Positions 44,758-54,500 are shown, counted from the stretch's first letter. The stretch is 64,000 nt of DNA from Salinibaculum sp. SYNS191 (GCF_037338445.1 NZ_CP147838.1:1116001-1180000); one strand, 5' to 3'. Notes: generated by a model from the sequence alone, not told the origin. Made by a program: numbers and translations.

Positions 44758-44782
44758 TGTGTACTGCCGGAGACAGTACACA
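44758..44782. terminator. Hairpin between convergent rpiA and the histone-fold gene
   Basis: TGTGTACTG (44758-44766) and CAGTACACA (44774-44782) form a perfect 9-bp stem with a 7-base loop, 50 bases beyond the rpiA stop and 13 bases beyond the end of the opposing gene. Its position between convergent genes suits a bidirectional transcription terminator. Confidence 0.55.
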
Positions 44783-44794
44783 GTGGTCGCCTGT

Positions 44795-44962
44795 TTACAG
44801 GTCGCGCGGCTGGACCGTCTTGCGGTCGTTCTCTTCGGCGCGTCGCGCGGCGTCGGCGAGGAGTTCCTCGACTTCCGCGTCGAGCGCGTCGTAGAAGTCG
44901 GAGGCAACATTCATGTCGTCGAGCTCTTCCTTGACGGCTGCTTTGACAATTAGGTCTGCCAT
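44795..44962 (-). CDS. Histone-fold (CBF/NF-Y-like) protein, 55 residues
   Basis: A very small protein from ATG 44960-44962 to TAA 44795-44797, beginning MADLIVKAAVKEELDDMNVA and continuing with FYDALDAEVEELLADAARRAEENDRKTVQPRDL. The helix-loop-helix with ARRAEENDRKTVQPRDL matches the histone-fold pattern (alpha2 then the K-T-V-x-x-x-D strand-loop and alpha3), as in NF-YB and DUF1931 family proteins. Such proteins dimerise and may bind DNA. A TATA box lies 29 nt upstream. Confidence 0.85.
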   Translation of the reverse strand: MADLIVKAAVKEELDDMNVASDFYDALDAEVEELLADAARRAEENDRKTVQPRDL

Positions 44963-44987
44963 ACAAGTCGTCCTATCCGGAGGGTAG

Positions 44988-44995
44988 TTTATAAG
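44988..44995 (-). promoter_or_regulatory. TATA box for the histone-fold gene
   Basis: CTTATAAA on the minus strand, centred about 29 nt upstream of the ATG at 44962, is one of the best-matching TATA boxes in the window and implies strong, leaderless transcription. Confidence 0.65.
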
Positions 44996-45093
44996 CCTTC
45001 CCGTTTGACGGCGCTCTCGGCCGCCTTGACGGGGGTTTGAGAGTCTTACGGCCGACCGTTACACACGAGTAGTCGGCCGCCCTGTGACCGGGC

Positions 45094-45861
45094 ATGCGTG
45101 ACATCCTCGACGCGGTGGCAGCGGGCGAGTTGAGCCCCGAGGCCGCCGAAGCGAAGCTCCGCGGCTACGTCACCGGCGAGGCCGGCCGGTTCGACGCCGC
45201 CCGCGAGCGCCGCAGCGGCGTCCCCGAGGCCGTACTGGCCGACGGGAAGACGCCCGCCGAAGTGGCCGCGCTCGTCGCGACGAGCCTCGAATCGACCGAC
45301 CGGGCCATCGCAACCCGTCTGACGGAGGAGCACGTCCGCGCTGTCCGGGAACGACTCGACGAGGAGGCACCGGCGGCGTCCATCCGGCTACACGACCGGG
45401 CGGGCGTCCTCGTCGCCAGGAGTCCCGACTTCGAACCGCCCGCCCTCGACGCGAGCGTCGCCGTCGTGACCGCCGGCACGTCCGACGCCGTCCCCGCGGG
45501 CGAGGCGGCCGCAATCGCGTGTGAGATGGGCGCCGACGTCGACCGCATCTCCGACGTGGGCGTGGCGGCGCTGACGCGGCTGACCGACCAGCTGGAGCGC
45601 CTGCGCGAGCACGACGTGCTCGTCGTCGCCGCCGGCCGGGAGGGCGCGCTGCCGACCGTCGTCGCCGGCCTGGTGGACGTGCCGGTCATCGGCCTGCCGG
45701 TCTCGACGGGCTACGGCCACGGCGGCGAGGGCGAGGCGGCGCTGTCGGGGATGCTCCAGTCCTGTACCGCGCTGTCGGTCGTCAACGTCGACGCCGGGTT
45801 CACGGCCGGCGCGCAGGCGGGGCTCGTAGCGCGGCGCGCCGACGCCGCCCGCCGCGAGTGA
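45094..45861 (+). CDS. larB: LarB, nickel-pincer nucleotide biosynthesis carboxylase
   Basis: A 255-residue protein with the PurE-like carboxylase fold. The N-terminal helical part (RDILDAVAAGELSPEAAEAKLRG) and the glycine-rich GTSDAVPAGEAAAIACEMG, VVAAGREGALPTVVAGLV and GLPVSTGYGHGGEGEAALSGML match LarB, which carboxylates and hydrolyses nicotinic acid adenine dinucleotide in lactate racemase cofactor synthesis. Three bases after its stop lies the ATG of the URI nuclease gene. No larC or larE is in the window. Family assignment is firm. Confidence 0.9.
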   Translation: MRDILDAVAAGELSPEAAEAKLRGYVTGEAGRFDAARERRSGVPEAVLADGKTPAEVAALVATSLESTDRAIATRLTEEHVRAVRERLDEEAPAASIRLHDRAGVLVARSPDFEPPALDASVAVVTAGTSDAVPAGEAAAIACEMGADVDRISDVGVAALTRLTDQLERLREHDVLVVAAGREGALPTVVAGLVDVPVIGLPVSTGYGHGGEGEAALSGMLQSCTALSVVNVDAGFTAGAQAGLVARRADAARRE

Positions 45862-45863
45862 CG

Positions 45864-46109
45864 ATGGCCGACCACTACGTCTACGTGCTCCGGTGTGCCG
45901 ACGACACGCTCTACACCGGCTACACGACCGACGTGGACCGCCGCGTCGCCGAACACGACAGCGGCGAGGGCGCGAAGTACACGCGCGGGCGCACGCCGGT
46001 CGAACTCGTCCACGTCGAATCGTTCGCCTCCCGGTCGGCCGCGATGTCGCGCGAACACGAAATCAAGCAGCTCAGTCGCTCTGGAAAGGAATCTCTCGTC
46101 TCAGAGTGA
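45864..46109 (+). CDS. GIY-YIG domain (URI) endonuclease-like protein
   Basis: An 81-residue UPF0213/GIY-YIG protein. YVYVLRCADDTLYTGYTTDVDRRVAEH is the GIY-YIG core (Y-V-Y-V-L and T-G-Y-T) with the conserved Arg, and KYTRGRTPVELVHVE plus REHEIKQLSRSGKESL is the typical C-terminal part with the conserved Glu. Stand-alone proteins of this size may cut or bind structured DNA. It is placed just behind larB. A GTG six bases upstream, overlapping the larB stop codon, is an alternative start. Confidence 0.85.
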   Translation: MADHYVYVLRCADDTLYTGYTTDVDRRVAEHDSGEGAKYTRGRTPVELVHVESFASRSAAMSREHEIKQLSRSGKESLVSE

Positions 46110-46132
46110 GTGTCGTACCCATACCAAATATA

Positions 46133-46161
46133 TTGGGCACAATGATATTGCCTCTGCCCAA
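46133..46161. promoter_or_regulatory. Inverted repeat ahead of the second small zinc protein
   Basis: TTGGGCA (46133-46139) and TGCCCAA (46155-46161) are perfect 7-bp arms around a 15-base AT-rich spacer. An ATATATTG box at about 46127-46134 lies directly ahead. GGAG at 46192-46195 sits six bases before the ATG at 46202. Possibly a regulated promoter or a leader hairpin. Confidence 0.4.
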
Positions 46162-46201
46162 CCTCTGTTGTATTACCGGCAGTGGGTCGCCGGAGAATAC
46201 A

Positions 46202-46351
46202 ATGCCAGAGTGTAACCATTGCGGCGCGCACGTTTCAGAACGGTTCGCACGCGTGTTCGGTGACGAACGCGGAATCATCCACGCCTGTCCGAGTTGCTCC
46301 GCGAACGCGGGAATCGCTGAGGTAGCGAAACAGCGCGCACAGCGAGCCTGA
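46202..46351 (+). CDS. Small zinc finger protein, paralogue of the gene at 40185
   Basis: A 49-residue protein, beginning MPECNHCGAHVSERFARVFG and containing HACPSCSANAGIAEVAKQRAQ. Both CxxC pairs of the zinc ribbon are present. It shares MPEC..CGA.V...ARVF with the other copy, and both genes have CATACCAAAT upstream (40135-40144 and 46120-46129). A GGAG site at six bases supports the ATG. Unlike the first copy, it has an alanine-rich helix at the C-terminus. Confidence 0.78.
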   Translation: MPECNHCGAHVSERFARVFGDERGIIHACPSCSANAGIAEVAKQRAQRA

Positions 46352-46517
46352 CCGTCGCCGCGACCGGAAGCCCGCGAGGTCTCTCCCGACCCGCGCGGCC
46401 GGGACCGGTCGCCACGGCGGCGCAGTGGGGTGACGACGGACACACTTCTTCCTGACCTCGCGCGACCAGCGACGGCAACGGCAGGCCTTTTTGTGGGCAC
46501 GCGTCGCACTGTCCCAC

Positions 46518-47909
46518 ATGGGAGACGAGGCCGCGAGCGAGGCTATCTCGTTTGGAACCGACGGCTGGCGCGCGACGCTAGCGGAGTTCACCGAGGCCCG
46601 CGTCCGGATGGTCGGACAGGGGGTCGCGACGTACCTGGACGACACGGACGTGGACGGCCCGGTAGCGGTCGGCTACGACGCCCGCGAGACGTCCCGCGGG
46701 TTCGCGGAGGAACTCGCCCGCGTCCTCGCCGCGAACGGCCGGGACGTGACAATCGCCGAGCGGGATTGCCCCACGCCCGTCCTCGCGTGGACCGTCGCCG
46801 ACGGGGACTACGCTGGCGGCCTGATGATAACCGCGTCCCACAACCCACCCGAGTACAACGGCGTGAAGTTCGTCCCCGCGGACGGGTCCCCCGCCCTGCC
46901 CGACGCGACGGACGACATCGAGGCCCGACTGGCGGACCCCGACCCCGTCGCGGAGAGCGAGTTCGGGGCCGTCACCGAGCGGGACCTCGTCACGCCCTTC
47001 GGCGACCACGCAGTCGAGTTCGTCGAGACCGACCTCGACGGGCTTCCAGTGGTCTACGACGCGATGCACGGCAGCGGCCGCGGGGTCACGGATGCCCTCC
47101 TGAAACGCGCCGGCGCGGACGTCGACCGCCTGCGCTGTGAGCGCGACCCGACCTTCGGCGGCACCCCGCCCGAACCGGTCCCCGAGCGGGCCGCGGAACT
47201 GGTCGAACGCGTCACCGAGGGCGCGGCCCCGCTGGGCATCATCAACGACGGCGACGCGGACCGCCTGGGCGTGGTCACGCCCGACCGCGGCTTCCTCGAC
47301 CCGAACGTCTACCTCGCCGTCCTGTACGACTACCTGCTCGAATCCGACGCCGGCGACGCTGTGCGAACGGTCTCGACCAGCAGCCTCGTCGACCGCGTGG
47401 CCGCGGCCCACGGACAGGCCGTCCACGAGACGGCGGTCGGATTCAAGTGGGTCGCCGAGGCGATGGGCGAGCACGACGCCCTCTGTGGCGGCGAGGAGAG
47501 CGGCGGTTTCGGCGTCACCGCGCACCTCCGCAACAAGGACGGCGTCCTGCTCGCGCTGCTGACCGCGGCCGCACACGTCGCGGAGCCCATCGACGACCGC
47601 GCCGACAGGCTGCTGGCCGAGCACGGCGAGGTCTGCCAGAGCCGAATCAGCGTCGACTGCCCCGACGACCGGAAGGCGGCCGTCCTGTCCGACCTGGAGT
47701 CGGCCCTGCCCGACGCGGTGGCGGGCACCCCCGTCGCCGACGTCAACACGGTCGACGGGTTCAAAATCGCCCTGGAGGACGGGACCTGGCTGCTCATCCG
47801 CCCCTCCGGCACGGAACCGAAGCTCCGGGTCTACGCCGAGGCGGGGTCCGACGAACGGGTCGAAGAACTCCTGGCGGCGGGCGCGGACGTCGTCGAACCG
47901 CTCGTGTGA
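46518..47909 (+). CDS. pgm: Phosphoglucomutase/phosphomannomutase family protein
   Basis: A 463-residue alpha-D-phosphohexomutase. The phosphoserine loop is MITASHNPPEYNGVKF, the metal loop IINDGDADRLGVV, the sugar loop GGEESGGFGV (GEESG type used by glucose-phosphate mutases) and the phosphate loop RPSGTEPKLRVY. The start MGDEAASEAISFGTDGWRAT fits the family, with TTTTTGT (46488-46494) 27 nt upstream. It most likely interconverts glucose-1- and glucose-6-phosphate, unlike the glmM-like gene at 40389. The substrate is inferred from the sugar loop. Confidence 0.88.
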   Translation: MGDEAASEAISFGTDGWRATLAEFTEARVRMVGQGVATYLDDTDVDGPVAVGYDARETSRGFAEELARVLAANGRDVTIAERDCPTPVLAWTVADGDYAGGLMITASHNPPEYNGVKFVPADGSPALPDATDDIEARLADPDPVAESEFGAVTERDLVTPFGDHAVEFVETDLDGLPVVYDAMHGSGRGVTDALLKRAGADVDRLRCERDPTFGGTPPEPVPERAAELVERVTEGAAPLGIINDGDADRLGVVTPDRGFLDPNVYLAVLYDYLLESDAGDAVRTVSTSSLVDRVAAAHGQAVHETAVGFKWVAEAMGEHDALCGGEESGGFGVTAHLRNKDGVLLALLTAAAHVAEPIDDRADRLLAEHGEVCQSRISVDCPDDRKAAVLSDLESALPDAVAGTPVADVNTVDGFKIALEDGTWLLIRPSGTEPKLRVYAEAGSDERVEELLAAGADVVEPLV

Positions 47910-47999
47910 GTAGGAAGGGTCTACCGCGCGACCGAGTGTTGCCTACACGTCTTTAACGGGCGATTAACTAACCAGATGCTGGCCCCATGTGGGAACCCT

Positions 48000-48155
48000 A
48001 TGGGAACTCAGGGTGTGAATCCAGCACAGCAGGACGGCGAGCGCGCCGTCTTCCAGTGTGAGGTGTGTGGCACGCGCCGCGTCGCGACCGCCATCAGGTA
48101 CGACGACCTCGGGTACGCCGTCTGTCCGGTGTGTACGTACAGCCACGGCCCGTGA
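48000..48155 (+). CDS. Small zinc ribbon protein (about 51 residues)
   Basis: A protein with QCEVCGTRRVATAIRYDDLG and YAVCPVCTYSHGP, two CxxC knuckles of one zinc ribbon, and a short polar N-terminus (MGTQGVNPAQQDGERAVF). An in-frame ATG at 47976 gives eight more residues and has TCTTTAAC (47950-47957) at leaderless distance, so the transcript may start there; protein conservation suggests the shorter start. Such zinc micro-proteins are frequent in haloarchaea. It ends one base before the acetyltransferase gene on the other strand. Confidence 0.72.
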   Translation: MGTQGVNPAQQDGERAVFQCEVCGTRRVATAIRYDDLGYAVCPVCTYSHGP

Positions 48156-48156
48156 C

Positions 48157-48591
48157 TCAGGCGTCGTCAGCGTCAGTCGTTCGCACGCCGCGCAACCGGT
48201 CAGCAGTCCCCTCGTGAGTCGCGTCGTCCCCCTCAACCGGGACCGCGTCGAAGCCGACCGCAGCCCAGAACGGCCGGACCCGGGGGTGGAACTCAGCCAC
48301 CAGCCGGTCACGGCGCTCGGCGGCCGCCTCGACCAGTTCGGTCCCGATGCCCTGTCCGCGGCGTCGCGGACGGACCGCGACGGCGGTTATCTCCTCGCCG
48401 TCGAGTACCAGCGCGCCCAGCACCCGCCGCTCGTCGGGACCGGCGACCGCGACCAGGACCTCGCCGCGGTCGATAGCCGCGCGCAGGCGGCCGCTGTCGG
48501 TCCGCAGCGCGGCCCCGTCGAGGACGTTCAGCACGTCCGGTAGCTCCGCGACCGTCGCATCGCGGACCCGGACGTCCCCGTTCTCGGTCAC
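48157..48591 (-). CDS. GNAT family N-acetyltransferase
   Basis: A 144-residue acetyltransferase with the acetyl-CoA pyrophosphate-binding RPRRRGQGIGTELVEAAAER (R-x2-G-x-G/A pattern) and PFWAAVGFDAVP as the C-terminal strand. The N-terminal half (VRDATVAELPDVLNVLDGAALR) is typical. Substrate unknown. The ATG overlaps the stop of the redoxin gene by four bases (ATGA), so the two are co-translated, which may hint at a shared stress-related role. Confidence 0.85.
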   Translation of the reverse strand: MTENGDVRVRDATVAELPDVLNVLDGAALRTDSGRLRAAIDRGEVLVAVAGPDERRVLGALVLDGEEITAVAVRPRRRGQGIGTELVEAAAERRDRLVAEFHPRVRPFWAAVGFDAVPVEGDDATHEGTADRLRGVRTTDADDA

Positions 48592-49097
48592 GTCGTCGCA
48601 CCCTCCCGCAGTCCGTCGAGTTCCGCGAGCACGTCGTCCACGTCGGGCCGGTCGAACGTCGACCGCCCGCTGTAGGTCCAGGCCACGCGTGGCTCCCCGT
48701 CGCGTGCGTCCAGGACGACGACCTCCGGCATCCGTCCCAGGAAGTCGCTGATGCTCCCCAGAAAGCCGAAGCGGACCGGCTGGTCGAAGAGGTCACCGGC
48801 CGCGACGTCGGGGTCGGCCAGCAGCGGATACGGCAGGTCGTAACTGTCCTGCCAGTCCTCGACCTTCTCGCGGGGTTCGGGGACGACGGAGACCACTTCC
48901 GCACCGCGGTCCCGGAAGTCGGCGTAGCGGTCGGCGACCTGCTGGACCTGCTTGCGGCAGTTCGTACAGAGGTGGTCCCGCTGGAGGTAGACCACCACGA
49001 AGTCGTGGTCGGCGGCGACGGTCGACAGCGACCACGGGTCCGGACCGGGACCGACGTTCGGCAGCGAGAAGTCGAGCGTGGGGCGTGGTTCGGCCAT
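48588..49097 (-). CDS. AhpC/TSA-type redoxin (peroxiredoxin-like)
   Basis: A 169-residue thioredoxin-fold protein. PTLDFSLPNVGPGPDPWSLS opens it, then VVVYLQRDHLCTNCRKQVQQVADRYADF has a CxxC pair in the place of the peroxidatic cysteine; VVSVVPEPREKVEDWQDSYDLPYPLLADPD follows as in bacterioferritin co-migratory proteins. Most peroxiredoxins have PxxxTxxC, here LCTNC, so it might be a disulfide oxidoreductase of the AhpC/TSA superfamily rather than a true peroxidase. The ATG is at 49095-49097. Confidence 0.8.
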   Translation of the reverse strand: MAEPRPTLDFSLPNVGPGPDPWSLSTVAADHDFVVVYLQRDHLCTNCRKQVQQVADRYADFRDRGAEVVSVVPEPREKVEDWQDSYDLPYPLLADPDVAAGDLFDQPVRFGFLGSISDFLGRMPEVVVLDARDGEPRVAWTYSGRSTFDRPDVDDVLAELDGLREGATT

Positions 49098-49210
49098 ACC
49101 GCCACGTAGGGCCTGGGCCGTCAAATCCCTGCTGACCGAGGCCCCGGCCAATGTTGCGGCAAGGGTTATGCCGCCCGCCGCTTCACCGTCGGGTCCGACC
49201 GGTCGGGCCG

Positions 49211-49504
49211 TCACTCGGAGGAGTCGTCCGACTCGTCCCCCTCCAGCGCGTCGAGCGACGCCGAGAGGTCGTGGACGACCAGCCGCATCAACAGCCGGTA
49301 CAGGAGGTAGCCGACGACGAGCAACAGCGCGAGGTCGAGGAGGTACAGTTCCAGCAGTTCGAGCGGGGTCAGCTGGCCGGCGGCGATGTCGCCAGTGACG
49401 GTCAGAAACGAAAGCGTCAGCGTGAGCACCACCGCCGGCGTCAGGACGACCAACAGCGCGATGAGCGCGACGGCGATGCGGTCCCGACTGTCGGCTGGGA
49501 GCAT
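49211..49504 (-). CDS. Small two-helix membrane protein, hypothetical
   Basis: A 97-residue protein with two hydrophobic helices ([25 protein letters not shown] and [24 protein letters not shown]) and an acidic soluble tail ([17 protein letters not shown]). No family is recognised. The ATG at 49502-49504 is used; a slightly longer start five codons upstream is possible. It lies between the redoxin and samp2, on the same strand as both. Confidence 0.66.
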   Translation of the reverse strand: MLPADSRDRIAVALIALLVVLTPAVVLTLTLSFLTVTGDIAAGQLTPLELLELYLLDLALLLVVGYLLYRLLMRLVVHDLSASLDALEGDESDDSSE

Positions 49505-49559
49505 ACCACGCGTAGGCACGGGCCGCCAAAATACCAGTCGGTCGGACGCGGCGGTCGGG

Positions 49560-49763
49560 CTACCCGCCCTTGATGAGGCGGATGACCCGCACCCGGTCGA
49601 CCGAGTCCTCGACCGGCGCGTCCTCCGGGACCGGCGTCCCGTCGACGGTGATGGTGACCTCGTGGGTACTCACGTCGAAGGGCGCGAGCAGGTCCGCGTA
49701 GGTCCCGCCGGCGTCGACTGCGACCTCGCGGGTCTCGTCGCCGACGAGTTCGACCGTGACCAT
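49560..49763 (-). CDS. samp2: Ubiquitin-like small archaeal modifier protein, SAMP2 type
   Basis: A 67-residue beta-grasp protein beginning [20 protein letters not shown], with [20 protein letters not shown] and [10 protein letters not shown] at the end. The Gly-Gly C-terminus and overall pattern match SAMP2 of Haloferax volcanii, which is attached to target lysines by a UbaA/E1-dependent route and also serves as a sulfur carrier for tRNA thiolation. It is divergent from rfcS, as I recall also being the case in other haloarchaea. The E1 gene is not here. Confidence 0.88.
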   Translation of the reverse strand: MVTVELVGDETREVAVDAGGTYADLLAPFDVSTHEVTITVDGTPVPEDAPVEDSVDRVRVIRLIKGG

Positions 49764-49871
49764 GGGAACGCTTGCACGCGCGGCAGTTTCAGCGTGTCGG
49801 GTTCCGGTGCGAGTGCCCCGCGGGCATCGGCACTCGGGGGGTTTATGCCGGCCCCGCCACTCCCCACGTGC

Positions 49872-50846
49872 ATGAGCGAGGCCGAGCAGACGGGGACCGG
49901 TCGCGAGGAAATCTGGCTGGAGAAGTATCGGCCGCAGACGTTCGACGAGATCGTGGGTCAGGAGACTATCGTCGAGCGACTCCGGAGTTACGTCGAGCGC
50001 CGCGACCTGCCCCACATGTTGTTCGCAGGGCCGGCCGGCGTCGGGAAGACCACCGCAAGTGTCACAATTGCTAGAGAACTCTACGGCGAGAACTGGGAGG
50101 AACACTTCCTCGAACTCAACGCCTCCGACGAGCGCGGCATCGACGTGGTCCGGGACCGCATCAAGTCGTTCGCGCGCACCTCCTTCGGCGGCGTCGACTA
50201 CCGCATCATATTCCTCGACGAGGCCGACGCCCTCACGTCTGACGCCCAGTCAGCACTCCGCCGGACGATGGAGCAGTTCTCGAACAACGTCCGCTTCATC
50301 CTCTCGTGTAACTACTCCTCGCAGATCATCGACCCCATCCAGTCCCGCTGTGCGGTCTTCCGGTTCTCGCCGCTGGCCGACGAGGCCGTCGCCGAACAGG
50401 TCCGGACGATCGCCGCCAGGGAGGACATCGAGGTGACAGACGACGGCGTCGAGGCGTTAGTCTACGCGGCCGACGGTGACATGCGCAAGGCCATCAACGG
50501 GCTCCAGGCCGCCGCCGTCACCGGCAGCGTCGTCGACGAGGAGGCCGTCTTCGAGATTACGTCGACCGCCAGGCCCGAGGAGATACGGGAGATGGTGACG
50601 CTGGCGCTTTCCGGCGATTTCACGGCCGCGCGCTCGCGGCTGGACCAGCTCGTCACCGAGGAGGGCATCGCCGGCGGCGACATCATCGACCAACTGCACC
50701 GCTCGGTCTGGGAGTTCGACCTGGAGGACGAGGCGGCGGTGCGCCTGCTCGACCGCATCGGCGAGGCGGATTACCGCATCACCGCGGGAGCCAACGAACG
50801 CATCCAGCTAGAGGCGCTGCTGGCGTCGCTGGCGCTGGACGAGTAG
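49872..50846 (+). CDS. rfcS: Replication factor C small subunit
   Basis: A 324-residue clamp-loader ATPase. It has [19 protein letters not shown] at the start (RFC box), the Walker [14 protein letters not shown], Walker [30 protein letters not shown] with the arginine finger region [14 protein letters not shown], and the helical collar ending LASLALDE. It loads PCNA onto DNA. The ATP-binding loop is not interrupted by an intein, which some haloarchaeal copies contain. GGTTTATG about 49838-49845 is the likely TATA box. Confidence 0.95.
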   Translation: MSEAEQTGTGREEIWLEKYRPQTFDEIVGQETIVERLRSYVERRDLPHMLFAGPAGVGKTTASVTIARELYGENWEEHFLELNASDERGIDVVRDRIKSFARTSFGGVDYRIIFLDEADALTSDAQSALRRTMEQFSNNVRFILSCNYSSQIIDPIQSRCAVFRFSPLADEAVAEQVRTIAAREDIEVTDDGVEALVYAADGDMRKAINGLQAAAVTGSVVDEEAVFEITSTARPEEIREMVTLALSGDFTAARSRLDQLVTEEGIAGGDIIDQLHRSVWEFDLEDEAAVRLLDRIGEADYRITAGANERIQLEALLASLALDE

Positions 50847-50960
50847 GCACACTCGCGGCGGTGTGACAGGCGCGAGTCACGGGACGGCAGCGGGGTGAGA
50901 GGACTTGTGTCGCGCGTTCGGAACAGTTTTACGCGCTGGTAGGCCACCCTAGGGCAACGA

Positions 50961-53741
50961 ATGAGCGACCTCGAGGAGGAGTATCAACTCGACTACTTCG
51001 ACGAGAACGGGTTCCACCGACTGACGTGTGAGTCGTGTGGCGCCCACTTCTGGACGCGCGACGAGACGCGCTCGACCTGCGGTGAGCCTCCCTGCGACAC
51101 CTACGAGTTCATCGACAACCCCGGCTTCGACGAGGCGTACACCCTCGAAGAGATGCGGGAGGCGTTCCTCTCGTACTTCGAGGAACGGGACCACACCCGG
51201 GTCGACCCGTATCCCGTCGCCGCCAACCGCTGGCGCGACGACGTGTTGTTGACCCAGGCATCGATTTACGACTTCCAGCCGCTGGTGACCTCCGGCGAGA
51301 CGCCGCCGCCGGCGAACCCGCTGTGTATCAGCCAGCCCTGCATCCGGATGCAGGACATCGACAACGTGGGCAAGACCGGACGGCACACGATGGCCTTCGA
51401 GATGATGGCCCACCACGCCTTCAACGCCCGCGAGGACGTCGAAGACGAGTACGCCTACGAGGGCGAGGTGTACTGGAAGGACAAGACCGTGCAGTACTGC
51501 GACGAACTGCTGGAGGAACTCGGCGCGGACCTCGACGAGGTCACCTACATCGAGGACCCGTGGGTCGGCGGCGGCAACGCCGGGCCGGCCTTCGAGGTCA
51601 TCTACCGCGGCGCGGAACTGGCGACGCTTGTGTTCATGTCGCTGGAGCAGGACCCCGACGGCGAGTTCGAGATGAAAGACGGGAATAGCTACTCGCGGAT
51701 GGACACCTACGTCGTCGACACCGGCTACGGCCTGGAGCGGTGGACCTGGATGAGCCAGGGGACGCCGACCATCTACGAGGCGGTCTACCCAGAGATGATA
51801 GCGTTCTTGAAGGAAAACGCCGGCGTCGAACACACCGACGAGGAGGCCGCCATCGTCCACGACGCCGCACGGCTGTCGGGCAACCTCGACATCGACGACG
51901 TCGACGACGTGGAGGCCGCCCGCGGCGACATCGCGGACGAACTCGGCGTCGACGTCGACTACCTGCGGGAACTGGTCGAGCCGCTGGAGACCATCTACGC
52001 CATCGCCGACCACTGCCGGACGCTGGCGTACATGCTCGGCGACGGCATCGTCCCCTCGAACGTCGGCACGGGCTATCTCACGCGGATGGTCCTGCGCCGG
52101 ACCAAGCGCCTGGTCGACACCATCGGGCTGGACGCCCCGCTGGACGAACTGGTCGACATGCAGGCCGAGCGCCTCAGCTACGAGAACCGCGACACCATCC
52201 GCGACGTGGTCCGGACGGAGGTCGAGAAGTACCGCGAGACGCTGGAACGGGGCGGACGGAAGGTCGAGTCCCTGGCCGAGGAGTACGCCAGCCGCGACGA
52301 GCCAATCCCGACAGCGGAACTCATCGAACTCTACGACTCCCACGGCATCCAGCCGGACATGGTCGAGGAGATAGCCGCCGACTACGGGGCGACCGTCGAC
52401 GTCCCCGACGACTTCTACGCGCTCGTCGCGGACCGCCACAGCGGCGAGACGGCGGGAGAGGAGGAGGAGACGGAGGGCGTCGACACGGAGCGAATCACCG
52501 GCCTGCCAGCGACCGAACGGCTCTACTACGAGGACCAGTCCCGGATGGAGTTCGAGGCGATGGTGCTGGAAGTGTTCGAGCGCGAGGACGGCTACGACGT
52601 GGTGCTCGACCAGTCCATGTTCTACCCGGAGGGCGGTGGTCAGCCCGCCGACCACGGGACGCTCTCGGCGGAGGACGTCACCTGCGAGGTGACCGACGTC
52701 CAGCGCGTCGGCGACGTCATCCTGCACCGCACCGACAAGGACCCCGGGACCGGCGAGTTCGTCCGCGGACAGATAAACGCGACGCGACGCCGGCAGTTGA
52801 TGCGCCACCACACCGCCACGCACATCGTCGGCCACGCGGCGCGGCAGGTGCTCGGCGACCACGTCCGGCAGGCCGGCGCGCAGAAACACACCGGCAGCGC
52901 CCGACTGGACATCAAACACTACCAGTCCATCACCCGCGAGCAGGTCAGGGAGATAGAGCACGTCGCCAACGAGGTGGTCATGGACAACACCCCCGTCACC
53001 CAGGAGTGGGTCGACCGGAACGAGGCCGAGGCCGACTACGGCTTCGACATCTACCAGGGGGGCATCCCGACGGGCGAGCAGATACGGCTCATCCACGCCG
53101 CCCGTGACACCCAGGCCTGTGGCGGCACGCACGTCTCACGGACCGGCGACATCGGGGCCATCAAACTGCTCGGGACCGAGCGCATCCAGGACGGCGTCAT
53201 CCGCCTGAGCTACGCGGCCGGCGACGCCGCCATCGACGCGACCCAGCGCACCGAGGACGCCCTCTACGAGGCCGCCGGCGTGCTCGACGTCAGCCCCGAG
53301 GAAGTGCCCGAGACAGCGGCCCGGTTCTTCGACGAGTGGAAGGAACGCGGCAAACAAATCGAGAGCCTGAAAGAAGAACTGGCAGAGGTCCGCGCCAGCG
53401 GGGGCGGGGCCGGCGAGGAGATAGACCTCGACGGGACGACGGCGGTCGTCCAGCGACTCGACGCAGACATGGACGAACTCCGGGCGACGGCGAACGCGCT
53501 CGTCGAGGAGGGGAAACTGGCCGTCATCGGCTCCGGTGCCGACGGCGCGAAGTTCGTCGTCGCGGTCCCCGACGGCGTCGCCGTCAACGCCGGTGAAGTG
53601 GTCGGCGAACTCGCCGGTCGCGTCGGCGGTGGCGGCGGCGGCCCGCCGGACTTCGCACAGGGTGGTGGCCCCGACGCCGACAGCCTGGACGACGCGCTGG
53701 CGGACGCGCCCGACATCCTCCGGCAGGTTCAAAACGCCTGA
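50961..53741 (+). CDS. alaS: Alanyl-tRNA synthetase
   Basis: A 926-residue class II synthetase of the archaeal type. The N-terminus has a zinc-binding segment ([24 protein letters not shown]), the catalytic core ([35 protein letters not shown]), the tRNA-recognition helical domain, the editing domain with [17 protein letters not shown] and [16 protein letters not shown], and the C-Ala domain. The Gly-rich [17 protein letters not shown] segment near the end is typical. It charges tRNA-Ala. CAGTTTTACG near 50927-50936 sits at TATA distance. Confidence 0.97.
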   Translation: MSDLEEEYQLDYFDENGFHRLTCESCGAHFWTRDETRSTCGEPPCDTYEFIDNPGFDEAYTLEEMREAFLSYFEERDHTRVDPYPVAANRWRDDVLLTQASIYDFQPLVTSGETPPPANPLCISQPCIRMQDIDNVGKTGRHTMAFEMMAHHAFNAREDVEDEYAYEGEVYWKDKTVQYCDELLEELGADLDEVTYIEDPWVGGGNAGPAFEVIYRGAELATLVFMSLEQDPDGEFEMKDGNSYSRMDTYVVDTGYGLERWTWMSQGTPTIYEAVYPEMIAFLKENAGVEHTDEEAAIVHDAARLSGNLDIDDVDDVEAARGDIADELGVDVDYLRELVEPLETIYAIADHCRTLAYMLGDGIVPSNVGTGYLTRMVLRRTKRLVDTIGLDAPLDELVDMQAERLSYENRDTIRDVVRTEVEKYRETLERGGRKVESLAEEYASRDEPIPTAELIELYDSHGIQPDMVEEIAADYGATVDVPDDFYALVADRHSGETAGEEEETEGVDTERITGLPATERLYYEDQSRMEFEAMVLEVFEREDGYDVVLDQSMFYPEGGGQPADHGTLSAEDVTCEVTDVQRVGDVILHRTDKDPGTGEFVRGQINATRRRQLMRHHTATHIVGHAARQVLGDHVRQAGAQKHTGSARLDIKHYQSITREQVREIEHVANEVVMDNTPVTQEWVDRNEAEADYGFDIYQGGIPTGEQIRLIHAARDTQACGGTHVSRTGDIGAIKLLGTERIQDGVIRLSYAAGDAAIDATQRTEDALYEAAGVLDVSPEEVPETAARFFDEWKERGKQIESLKEELAEVRASGGGAGEEIDLDGTTAVVQRLDADMDELRATANALVEEGKLAVIGSGADGAKFVVAVPDGVAVNAGEVVGELAGRVGGGGGGPPDFAQGGGPDADSLDDALADAPDILRQVQNA

Positions 53742-53747
53742 CTGCGG

Positions 53748-54500
53748 TCAGTTCTCGACGTACGTTTCCTTCAGGTAGTCCAGGACCTCGTCGACGATAG
53801 CCGGCTGGAACGTCCAGAAGCCCTCGTACTCGTTGGGCCCGGTCTCGACACAGACCAGCGCGGCCTTTCGCTCGTCCCGGCCGTCGCCGTCGTGGACGAC
53901 GAACCACGCCTCGGGAATCTCGCCGTCGGTCGCCGCGTGGACGTACATGCTCTCCGGCGGGGCGTCCCAGTCGGGGATGCCGTAGACGTGGACGTCGACG
54001 TCGGTGTCGACGAGTTGCCGGTAGGCCGCGTCCGTGCCGCGCTCGTCGTGGATGCGCGACAGTTCCTGGAAACCCGAGTGCAGGACCCCCCCGCCGGTCT
54101 CCAGGGCCATCCGCTCGACGTGGCGCGAGATGTGGATGAGCAGGAACTTGCTCTTGCCCGAGACGGTGAAGGTCGTGTCGTCCATGTTGGCGACGACGTC
54201 CGAGGTCTCGACCTCGGCGAGCGGGCGGGTGCCGGTGATGTACAGGTCCGAGTTGACGAGCAACAGCTGGTCGCGGACCTCGTCGAGCGTCGACGTGGCG
54301 ACTGCCAGGCCTTCCTCGTCCTGCAGCATGAGGACGTTCCCCGGTGCCGCCGGCTCCGTGCCCCCCTCCCTGACGTCGACGTGCTCGGAGTCGAACATCT
54401 TCTCCAGCAGGTTCACCACCGGGTCGTACTCCTCCCGGTTGAGGACCGTCAGCGTGTGCTGACGGGAATCGACGTCGTCGATGATGTCCGCGAGCGTCAT
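53748..54500 (-). CDS. DICT sensory domain protein
   Basis: A 250-residue soluble protein. The N-terminal 90 residues (RQHTLTVLNREEYDPVVNLLEKMF) and the segment SGKSKFLLIHISRHVERMALETGG followed by VHVYGIPDWDAPP match the DICT domain often found beside cyclases and two-component proteins. It ends with a tryptophan- and acid-rich stretch (GFWTFQPAIVDEVLDYLKET). It has no kinase or HTH part, so the partner that receives the signal is unknown. It converges on alaS. A TTTTTGG box near 54525-54531 supports ATG at 54498-54500. Confidence 0.75.
   Translation of the reverse strand: MTLADIIDDVDSRQHTLTVLNREEYDPVVNLLEKMFDSEHVDVREGGTEPAAPGNVLMLQDEEGLAVATSTLDEVRDQLLLVNSDLYITGTRPLAEVETSDVVANMDDTTFTVSGKSKFLLIHISRHVERMALETGGGVLHSGFQELSRIHDERGTDAAYRQLVDTDVDVHVYGIPDWDAPPESMYVHAATDGEIPEAWFVVHDGDGRDERKAALVCVETGPNEYEGFWTFQPAIVDEVLDYLKETYVEN

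Noticed and set aside
50010..50120. Intein insertion in rfcS
   Set aside because: The Walker A loop and following residues are continuous ([15 protein letters not shown]), with no inserted coding block; length is normal.
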